Shown here: positions 1 through 4,193 of the stretch, piece after piece
How positions within the stretch are numbered: position 1 is the stretch's first letter
Layout of the letters: every line of letters starts with the position of its first letter
NCBI GenBank assembly: GCA_964359095.1
Contig: CAYHRJ010000034.1
Location: 1-11,313 of the forward strand
Length of the DNA stretch: 11,313 nt
Origin: JACRJW01 sp964359095
GTDB taxonomy: Bacteria; Patescibacteriota; Patescibacteriia; UBA9934; GWF2-40-263
Direction: 5' to 3'
The notes under the pieces: model-generated
What the model was told of the DNA's origin: nothing
Seen by the model: only the letters and a program-made list of their open reading frames with translations
Database searches by the model: none
Program-made: the position numbers and the translations under genes

Positions 1-536
1 GCGATCTCTTCGATTGATTCCAGAAGCACCGGATAGCGCTCGTCCATGTAGTGACCATCGCTAGCGGTTGTGACCAGGCGTGCTTTGAGTTGCGTGGCAA
101 GGCGTTGTCCGTGCTCGTAGGGGACAAGCGTGTCGTCTTTGGAGTGGACGACGACAAATTCGCGCGCCTTCCACATCATGACCTCGGCATCGAGATCTGC
201 TAAAAATAATCTCTGCAACTCTGGACGAGACACATGCCACGGTGCGGCGACGAGGATCACTGCGCGTGGGGTCTCGGTCATCTCCACGGCTTCCAAGTAT
301 TGCGGGATGATAAAGGCGCCAAGGGAATGACCAAGGAGAATATCCGTGGACTTGATGAAGCCGACCTGAGTCTTCATGGTCTCAATGATGGCTGGAAGAT
401 TCAACTCCTCTTTTGTGGAAAGTGGAAGCTCAGGCACACAGACCTCAAACCCCTTGTCGCGCAAAGCGCCGGCAAGCCAAGGATGAAAGTTCATGGTGGG
501 ATTGGCATTGAAGCCGTGGATAAGAATGACGCGCAT
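1..536 (-). CDS. RBBP9/YdeN-like alpha/beta serine hydrolase, 3' end cut by window
   Basis: Reading on the minus strand from the ATG at 536-534 gives 178 complete codons with no stop before the window edge. The protein opens with a beta strand and oxyanion-type loop (MRVILIHGFNANP), has the nucleophile elbow GHSLG (Ser71), an acid in SKDDTLVP (Asp134 or Asp135) and a histidine in SDGHYMD (His162). This order and spacing fit the small RBBP9/YdeN hydrolases of about 180-190 residues, so only a few C-terminal residues should be missing. The substrate cannot be told; esterase or peptidase-like activity is typical of the fold. No signal peptide is visible, so it is probably cytosolic. It starts 22 bases after the toxin stop codon and no promoter or Shine-Dalgarno is seen between them, so it is likely read from the toxin-antitoxin promoter. 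Confidence 0.85.
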   Translation of the reverse strand, partial: MRVILIHGFNANPTMNFHPWLAGALRDKGFEVCVPELPLSTKEELNLPAIIETMKTQVGFIKSTDILLGHSLGAFIIPQYLEAVEMTETPRAVILVAAPWHVSRPELQRLFLADLDAEVMMWKAREFVVVHSKDDTLVPYEHGQRLATQLKARLVTTASDGHYMDERYPVLLESIEEI

Positions 537-558
537 AGTGAAAAAATGAGTATGCTGA

Positions 559-816
559 TTATCGGTAAATATCTTTTCGATCATCCATGTCATTGATGTC
601 AATCCGTTGCTGTTTTCCATCGATCTCGCAAAGGATGCGATACCGACCGACGCGAATGCGAAAAACGTCCCTTCCGACGAGTTTTTTCATTCGCAAGTGT
701 CTTGTCTGAGGATACCATTGAAGCTCACGAAAAATACGAACGACCTTCTGCTGTTCCGGCTCGCTGAGTCCCCGAATAAATTTTCCCGCCTCTTCCGAGA
801 TACAGACCTGAAACAT
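559..816 (-). CDS. RelE/ParE-superfamily toxin
   Basis: This 85-residue protein has the RelE/ParE pattern: an N-terminal strand (FQVCISEEA), two helices (residues 10-37), then a beta-sheet core with the basic run VFRIRVGRYRILCEID (residues 51-66) and the C-terminal strand ending DRKDIYR. Arg53, Arg55, Arg58, Arg60 and Tyr84 sit where RelE-family mRNA interferases place RNA-contacting residues, which suggests ribosome-dependent mRNA cleavage. A ParE-like gyrase poison cannot be excluded from sequence alone. The start lies 7 bases after the antitoxin stop with no clear Shine-Dalgarno, so translation is probably coupled to the antitoxin. Length and gene order (antitoxin first) are usual for type II modules. 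Confidence 0.8.
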   Translation of the reverse strand: MFQVCISEEAGKFIRGLSEPEQQKVVRIFRELQWYPQTRHLRMKKLVGRDVFRIRVGRYRILCEIDGKQQRIDINDMDDRKDIYR

Positions 817-823
817 ACGAAGA

Positions 824-1078
824 CTACCGACTCAACGAGTTGATGAATTGATCGAGCGGCGTATAGTTGGTTTTTTTACTGATCGTCCGTGACCGAGCAT
901 AATCCACATCATCATCGGATACACGTTCGATGATGAACGGTTCACGATGCTCGCTGAAATGACGAAAAACGTACCGAAAAAATTCGGACGTATTATCGAA
1001 CTTCCCGCGTTTCATTTCCTTTACAACGACATCAGCAAGATCCTTATTGAAAGAAATCGTGTATGTTTTTTGACTCAT
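824..1078 (-). CDS. Ribbon-helix-helix antitoxin (ParD/CopG-like) of the adjacent RelE/ParE toxin
   Basis: The 84-residue product begins with a strand-forming stretch (KTYTISF, residues 4-10), then a helix (12-23), a turn at GKF, and a second helix (about 29-42, TSEFFRYVFRHF). This is the layout of a ribbon-helix-helix DNA-binding dimer. The C-terminal part (about 45-84) is polar and would be the toxin-wrapping tail. The frame stays open further upstream into the tRNA-Leu gene on the other strand, so a long start is unlikely. I chose the ATG at 1078; the in-frame ATG at 1090 adds four residues and is possible, and neither has a convincing Shine-Dalgarno. Such antitoxins normally repress their own promoter together with the toxin. 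Confidence 0.75.
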   Translation of the reverse strand: MSQKTYTISFNKDLADVVVKEMKRGKFDNTSEFFRYVFRHFSEHREPFIIERVSDDDVDYARSRTISKKTNYTPLDQFINSLSR

Positions 1079-1110
1079 ATATTCGATCATATTCTGACTT
1101 TCATATCCTG

Positions 1111-1126
1111 TCAAAAAATAATACCA
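1111..1126 (-). promoter_or_regulatory. Extended -10 promoter of the toxin-antitoxin-hydrolase operon
   Basis: On the minus strand positions 1126-1118 read TGGTATTAT, an extended -10 element. The predicted start is near 1111, giving a leader of about 20-33 bases to the antitoxin ATG. No good -35 box is present, which extended -10 promoters tolerate. A small inverted repeat (AAAAAT, spacer GCAA, ATTTTT at 1142-1157) lies just upstream and could be an operator, but this is speculative. Confidence 0.5.
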
Positions 1127-1169
1127 AGTGTCTCGCGTTTGAAAAATGCAAATTTTTAGAAACGGGTTG

Positions 1170-1198
1170 TTGAACCTGATCAAAAAATCGGATACAGT
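1170..1198 (+). promoter_or_regulatory. Promoter of tRNA-Leu(UAG)
   Basis: TTGAAC at 1170-1175 and TACAGT at 1193-1198 are separated by exactly 17 bases. The -10 box ends nine bases before the tRNA 5' end, so transcription would begin about three bases upstream of the mature tRNA. The same geometry is seen before tRNA-Leu(UAA) near 11201-11229. Confidence 0.55.
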
Positions 1199-1207
1199 CT
1201 TCCCTAT

Positions 1208-1291
1208 GCCGGGGTGGCGAAATGGTAGACGCGCCAGCCTTAGGAGCTGGTATCGCAAGATATGGAGGTTCGAGTCCTCTCCCCGGCACCA
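1208..1291 (+). tRNA. tRNA-Leu(UAG), CCA encoded
   Basis: A complete class II tRNA. Acceptor strands GCCGGGG (1208-1214) and CCCCGGC (1281-1287) pair fully, followed by discriminator A and encoded CCA (1289-1291). The anticodon stem CCAGC/GCTGG encloses the loop CTTAGGA, giving anticodon TAG (1241-1243), which reads CUA leucine codons. The T arm is GAGG-TTCGAGT-CCTC, and the variable region is long, as expected for leucine. The next gene starts three bases after the CCA. Confidence 0.95.
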
Positions 1292-1294
1292 CGT

Positions 1295-1951
1295 ATGCAA
1301 CAAGACCAACAACGCATCATCGATCAAGTCGCACACGACGTGCGATCACGTATGTCTGGCGATTCCTCCCACGACTGGTGGCACATCCTTCGCGTTTGGA
1401 ACATGGCAAAACGTCTGTGTGAGCTTGAGAAGGCTGATGGGTTTGTGGTTGAGCTTGGTGCGCTCTTGCACGACATTGCTGACTGGAAATTTCACGACGG
1501 AGATGAATCGATGGGACCAAAAGTCGCGCGAGAGATTCTTGTGAGTCAGAGCGTGACAAACGATGTCATAGATCATGTCTGCGAGATCATCGCGACCATC
1601 TCGTTCAAAGGCGCTGGTGTACCAACTCCGATGCGCACACTTGAGGGAAAGATTGTCCAGGACGCAGATCGGCTCGACGCCATCGGTGCGATCGGGATTG
1701 CAAGGGCGTTTGCTTACGGTGGAAATAAAAATCGTGAGATGTACAATCCAGAACAGAAAACCGTACTCCACGATTCAAAAGAAGCATACTTCAATTCAGG
1801 GAGTCATACGATCAATCACTTTTACGAGAAGCTGCTCCTACTCAAGGATCGGATGAACACGGAAGCGGCCAAGTCAATCGCCAAAAGCCGACATGTATTT
1901 ATGGAAACGTATCTCGAAGAATTTTTTGAGGAGTGGGAAGGAAAGAATTAA
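1295..1951 (+). CDS. HD-domain metal-dependent phosphohydrolase, YpgQ/YedJ-like
   Basis: The 218-residue protein carries the HD-superfamily signature: SHDWWHILRVW (His30), the HD pair in ALLHDIADW (His59-Asp60), and VQDADRLDAIGAIGIAR with the downstream metal-binding Asp (123 or 125). The combination of DWWH near the N-terminus and DADRLDAIGA is characteristic of the YpgQ/YedJ group, in which B. subtilis YpgQ is reported as a Mn-dependent nucleotide pyrophosphatase. A nucleotide-cleaning role is therefore a reasonable guess. The frame is open eleven codons further upstream, but that would run through the tRNA T arm. The ATG at 1295 gives the normal N-terminal helix. It begins three bases after the tRNA CCA with no room for a Shine-Dalgarno outside the tRNA, so it is probably co-transcribed with the tRNA and translated almost leaderless after processing. 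Confidence 0.87.
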   Translation: MQQDQQRIIDQVAHDVRSRMSGDSSHDWWHILRVWNMAKRLCELEKADGFVVELGALLHDIADWKFHDGDESMGPKVAREILVSQSVTNDVIDHVCEIIATISFKGAGVPTPMRTLEGKIVQDADRLDAIGAIGIARAFAYGGNKNREMYNPEQKTVLHDSKEAYFNSGSHTINHFYEKLLLLKDRMNTEAAKSIAKSRHVFMETYLEEFFEEWEGKN

Positions 1952-1957
1952 CAACCT

Positions 1958-2224
1958 ATGGATGAGAGGATCGTCAAAATCGAATCCGAGATTACAACAC
2001 TCAAAGCGCGCAACGTTCGTGTCGAAGCAGACAAAGCCTGGGAAACCAGCTGGTGCCGTATCGTCATGATCTCATCCATGACGTACATCATTGCTGTCGT
2101 ATTTATGTGGTCGATCGGTGTAATACGACCATGGCTCGGTGCGCTCGTTCCCGTCGTCTGGTTTATCTTTTCAACCTTGTCACTGCCGCCGATTAAGAAG
2201 TGGTGGATTGGTCAGAAACCATGA
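1958..2224 (+). CDS. Small two-helix inner-membrane protein, uncharacterised
   Basis: The 88-residue protein has an N-terminal amphipathic coiled-coil-like segment (about 1-30, MDERIVKIESEITTLKARNV), then two hydrophobic helices at about 34-54 and 58-77, and ends in a basic tail (IKKWWIGQKP). The two helices are joined by a tight turn containing Arg-Pro (GVIRPW), so a hairpin in the cytoplasmic membrane with both ends inside is likely from the positive charges. The phrase LSLPPIKKWWI resembles small conserved membrane proteins I have seen in patescibacterial genomes, but no function is known to me. It starts six bases after the HD hydrolase stop, so the two genes form one transcription unit, closed by the terminator near 2316-2374. 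Confidence 0.75.
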   Translation: MDERIVKIESEITTLKARNVRVEADKAWETSWCRIVMISSMTYIIAVVFMWSIGVIRPWLGALVPVVWFIFSTLSLPPIKKWWIGQKP

Positions 2225-2239
2225 CAAGATTCTAGCAAT

Positions 2240-2268
2240 TTGACAATCATCTTTTTTCGTGATTAACT
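2240..2268 (+). promoter_or_regulatory. Possible promoter with consensus -35 box
   Basis: TTGACA at 2240-2245 is a perfect -35 consensus. Seventeen bases later TTAACT (2263-2268) is a poor -10 (three of six). Transcription would begin near 2275, just before two strong hairpins, with no reading frame following. The weak -10 keeps confidence low. Confidence 0.4.
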
Positions 2269-2274
2269 GTCATC

Positions 2275-2375
2275 ACGGTTGAGGTAGTTACCTAACTACT
2301 CAAACTATCGGTGTCACAAAAGAACTCCCCTCACAATTTCTCTCAGGAGAATTTGTGTTGGGAGTCTTTTGTTTG
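2275..2375 (+). ncRNA. Candidate structured small RNA
   Basis: If the promoter at 2240-2268 is real, it yields an RNA of about 100 bases with no open frame. The RNA holds a hairpin at 2279-2303 (TTGAG plus TAGTTA pairing with TAACTA plus CTCAA, one bulged G, tight loop) and the terminator hairpin at 2316-2372. Nothing resembles a known family that I can name. The alternative is that the first hairpin is a protein-binding operator and the second only ends the upstream operon. Confidence 0.3.
2316..2374 (+). terminator. Long hairpin terminator, probably bidirectional
   Basis: The arms 2316-2330 and 2360-2372 pair (ACAAAAG with CTTTTGT, ACTCCC with GGGAGT), with one bulged A. The inner arms 2332-2342 and 2347-2357 pair with one T-T mismatch around the loop TCAG. 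The T-rich 3' arm and the trailing GTTTG make it a likely intrinsic terminator for the HD-hydrolase operon. Confidence 0.65.
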
Positions 2376-2388
2376 CCCCGGGTCTCCT

Positions 2389-2464
2389 GGGCCCGTGGAG
2401 GTAACGGCAACCTCAATCGATTTGACACCGGTAGACACGGGTTCGACTCCCGTCGGGTCCACCA
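2389..2464 (+). tRNA. tRNA-like gene with defective anticodon arm (anticodon reads TGA); possible pseudo-tRNA
   Basis: Positions fold as a 76-base class I cloverleaf. Acceptor GGGCCCG (2389-2395) pairs with CGGGTCC (2454-2460) with one G-U, followed by A and encoded CCA. The D stem is GAGG/CCTC and the T arm is ACGGG-TTCGACT-CCCGT. The anticodon stem is poor: ATCGA against CCGGT has one wobble and an A-C mismatch next to the loop. The loop TTTGACA gives TGA (serine codons), but serine tRNAs need a long variable arm and this one has four bases. Position 14 is T, not the conserved A, and position 37 is C instead of a purine. A shifted reading would give GAC (valine) but destroys the stem. No promoter is visible between the preceding terminator and the 5' end. 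I see it as a divergent or decayed tRNA, or a tRNA-like element. Confidence 0.45.
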
Positions 2465-2486
2465 CGTCGTTCGCGAACGACGTGGT
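2461..2486. repeat. 26-base perfect palindrome at the tRNA-like 3' end
   Basis: The stretch from A2461 to T2486 is exactly its own reverse complement, centred at 2473/2474 (TTCGCGAA core). It overlaps the discriminator and CCA of the tRNA-like gene. The tail GGTCCACCAC at 2457-2466 recurs directly at 2485-2494, so the palindrome is flanked by copies of the tRNA 3' end. Confidence 0.8.
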
Positions 2487-2507
2487 CCACCACATGACCC
2501 GGGACCG

Positions 2508-2543
2508 CAACAAATCCATCCTCAGTGATGGATTTGTTGTTTC
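2508..2543 (+). terminator. Intrinsic terminator after the tRNA-like region
   Basis: Arms 2508-2520 and 2527-2539 form a perfect 13-base-pair stem (CAACAAATCCATC with its complement) around the loop CTCAGT, followed by TTTC. The tail is short but the stem is T-rich at its base. Confidence 0.6.
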
Positions 2544-2567
2544 TGGTAACTCGCGGGGCTCTTCGTT

Positions 2568-2580
2568 ATGATGTGATGAA
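2568..2580 (+). promoter_or_regulatory. Repeated motif ATGATGTGATGAA, copy 1, before the 2586 operon
   Basis: The 13-mer occurs identically at 4064-4076. Here it is preceded by T, giving TATGAT (2567-2572), a plausible -10 box. The predicted start near 2579 would make the following gene nearly leaderless. No good -35 accompanies it. A regulator-binding site is the alternative. Confidence 0.4.
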
Positions 2581-2585
2581 CGTGT

Positions 2586-3329
2586 ATGCAAATCATTCAT
2601 CAGCTCATGCAAGCAGAAACCGATGTGATCCGTCGTTTTTTTCAATTAGAATCTTTTGTTGCGCCACCGCTACCAAGCTGGATCACCGATGAATTGGTCA
2701 CGTTCTGGGGCAACCACTTATTTCATCTCCACTTTCTTCCATCGATTGCTCTGACACAAGATCTCGATCTCCCACTCTGGAAGGATCGACCAGGGCATTT
2801 TTTTTATGAGTCCATCGATAAAGGAACGATACACCCAGACTCACAGTCTCTCCCTGAAAAATGGATCCTCGTGGACGCGCGCGATAAGCCGGAGAAAACA
2901 GGGCCGTGGGTCAGCTCAAGCGATGTCTGGATTCTGGAGAAGCTTGGCCTTCATCCGAAAAACTTTTTCAAAAAAAAAGCCACGCAGATATTCGATCAAG
3001 AATATCTTGCAGGGGCTCTCGTCAAAAAAGGTTTCAGCTCTCGATTATGTTTGTCTGTGAACGACGTGAAGGAGCTCAAACCTTCGATTCAGAAGATCCT
3101 CAAACTCGACAACCAAAAAATCAGACTCCCACGCTTCATCGAATACAACTACCTCGGCAACACTTTTTATCCGCAATGGGGAACCACACAAACGTGGGAG
3201 TGGTTTGAAGACGTCTACGATCACGACCAGCACTTGGCTGGAGGCAGCGACTCTCTTGGTGCAATCGGTTGTGATCCAACGGATTATTGGAGCACTATCC
3301 TGACGTTCCGTCCGCTGATAGAACTATGA
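2586..3329 (+). CDS. Conserved-looking unknown protein, first gene of a two-gene operon with a SAM-binding protein
   Basis: I do not recognise this 247-residue protein. It is soluble, with no signal peptide or membrane helix, and rich in aromatic residues. The N-terminal third is helical (VIRRFFQLESF; WITDELVTFWGNHLFHLHFLP). The middle has a basic run (FFKKKATQIFDQEYL). The C-terminal 70 residues contain many Trp, Gly and Asp (RFIEYNYLGNTFYPQWG, TWEWFEDVY, LTFRPLIEL). This tail faintly resembles the end of C-type-lectin or sulfatase-modifying-factor-like folds, where a buried FRP motif closes the domain, but this is only an impression. The ATG at 2586 has no Shine-Dalgarno; an in-frame ATG at 2607 is possible. 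Its stop overlaps the next start as ATGA (3326-3329), so the two proteins are translationally coupled and probably act together. Confidence 0.8.
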   Translation: MQIIHQLMQAETDVIRRFFQLESFVAPPLPSWITDELVTFWGNHLFHLHFLPSIALTQDLDLPLWKDRPGHFFYESIDKGTIHPDSQSLPEKWILVDARDKPEKTGPWVSSSDVWILEKLGLHPKNFFKKKATQIFDQEYLAGALVKKGFSSRLCLSVNDVKELKPSIQKILKLDNQKIRLPRFIEYNYLGNTFYPQWGTTQTWEWFEDVYDHDQHLAGGSDSLGAIGCDPTDYWSTILTFRPLIEL

Positions 3330-4048
3330 AAGCCTATTTTTTTACCAACGAGAAACTGGCTTCGTTTTTAGCAACGGATCATTTTGCAAATCTCGATCGT
3401 GTATTCGGAATCGGAGGTGGTGGAGACTTTGCGTTCAACCTTCTAGCATTACACGCGCCGACACAGATCATCCTTTGCGACAATAACCTACGCGCTGTTT
3501 CAGCCGCGCATTTCAAAATCAATCTCATCAAGCATTCCACGCACGATGAGTTCCTGAGCTTCCTCTCTTCAGAAAAATTGAGAACGATCAAAAAATCAAA
3601 GCAATACTATCCTGACAGCTTCAAAGCTGCCGCACATATCAACGACTACTTGGCGTATCTTTCCTCTCCGGAAAAGTATCTTGTCTCACAGCAGACGATC
3701 AAAAATGTTGAAGTAATTCTTGGCGACTTCACCGCGGAGCTTGAGAAGCAAACAAGCGACTTCGAACTGATCTATCTCTCCAATCTTCTGGAGACAAAAC
3801 TCTGTCGTACACCGGGCTACGTACTAGACATCTGCCGCGCTCATCTCTCCGACGAGGGCAAAATAGTATTCGCAAGCCAAGACACTCCAAAAATCGTCGA
3901 GCGGTTCCTCTCAAAAAATTCGTTCACCCAAATCGCATCTGAGATCCACGCCTTCAGCACTCTGCAAGCCATCTTGGGTCACTATTCGTATTCATTTTAT
4001 CTTTGTAAGCCTACTGAACCATCCATTCATCCACACCCTCGCTCTTGA
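3326..4048 (+). CDS. DUF3419/BtaA-like SAM-binding transferase
   Basis: The 240-residue product has a Rossmann SAM-binding start: the glycine loop FGIGGGGDFAFNLL (residues 27-40, with four consecutive Gly and Asp34), then an acidic residue at the end of strand 2 (IILCDNN, Asp52). The helix that follows and the phrase HSTHDEFLSFLSS (70-82) match the layout of the DUF3419 family. Family members include BtaA, which moves the 3-amino-3-carboxypropyl group of SAM to diacylglycerol. Later strands are seen at VEVILGDF (128-135), FELIYLSNLLE (146-156) and GKIVFASQ (178-185). The protein is shorter than BtaA, so a different acceptor or ordinary methyl transfer is possible. The start at 3326 overlaps the stop of the upstream unknown gene by four bases. 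Confidence 0.7.
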   Translation: MKAYFFTNEKLASFLATDHFANLDRVFGIGGGGDFAFNLLALHAPTQIILCDNNLRAVSAAHFKINLIKHSTHDEFLSFLSSEKLRTIKKSKQYYPDSFKAAAHINDYLAYLSSPEKYLVSQQTIKNVEVILGDFTAELEKQTSDFELIYLSNLLETKLCRTPGYVLDICRAHLSDEGKIVFASQDTPKIVERFLSKNSFTQIASEIHAFSTLQAILGHYSYSFYLCKPTEPSIHPHPRS

Positions 4049-4063
4049 CCACCACAGCGTTTC

Positions 4064-4076
4064 ATGATGTGATGAA
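4064..4076 (+). promoter_or_regulatory. Repeated motif ATGATGTGATGAA, copy 2
   Basis: This is identical to 2568-2580. Here TTGACC (4045-4050) lies 17 bases before TGTGAT (4068-4073), a passable promoter whose transcript would run straight into the terminator hairpin at 4092-4144. That arrangement would make the hairpin a leader attenuator for the downstream surface-protein gene, although it may only be the end of the upstream operon. Confidence 0.35.
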
Positions 4077-4091
4077 GGTACAAGTGAATCC

Positions 4092-4148
4092 CTCCCCAAC
4101 AGCTCGCTCATCATCTTTTTTGATAGCGGCGTTGGGGAGTTTTTGTTT
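4092..4148 (+). terminator. Intrinsic terminator of the 2586-4048 operon
   Basis: CTCCCCAAC (4092-4100) pairs with GTTGGGGAG (4131-4139) around a 30-base loop that can form a smaller inner hairpin. The stem is followed by TTTTTGTTT. The tail resembles that of the terminator at 2316-2374. Confidence 0.75.
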
Positions 4149-4167
4149 GTCGCGCGTTCTCTGCAGA

Positions 4168-4180
4168 GCTCTTTAACAAT
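4168..4180 (+). promoter_or_regulatory. boxA-like antitermination element
   Basis: GCTCTTTAACAAT (4168-4180) matches the boxA of bacterial rRNA leaders (TGCTCTTTAACA in E. coli), which recruits NusB-NusE to elongating polymerase. It sits 14 bases before the start of the long surface-protein gene and directly after a 10-base palindrome (CTCTGCAGAG, 4159-4168). Function is inferred only from the match. Confidence 0.4.
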
Positions 4181-4193
4181 CTAACTTCTGATT

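Noticed and set aside
1262..1294. Earlier start of the HD hydrolase inside the tRNA
   Set aside because: The eleven extra residues translate the tRNA T arm and acceptor; the ATG at 1295 gives a normal family N-terminus.
1079..1336. N-terminal extension of the antitoxin frame on the minus strand
   Set aside because: It runs through the complement of tRNA-Leu, lacks family similarity and has no need to be translated.
2389..2464. 3' end of a tmRNA
   Set aside because: The T arm and CCA end resemble tmRNA, but a full acceptor 5' strand sits only about 60 bases upstream and there is no room or tag frame for tmRNA.
2343..2645. Open frames on both strands across the 2225-2585 spacer
   Set aside because: They translate hairpins and the tRNA-like sequence, with no protein-like composition.
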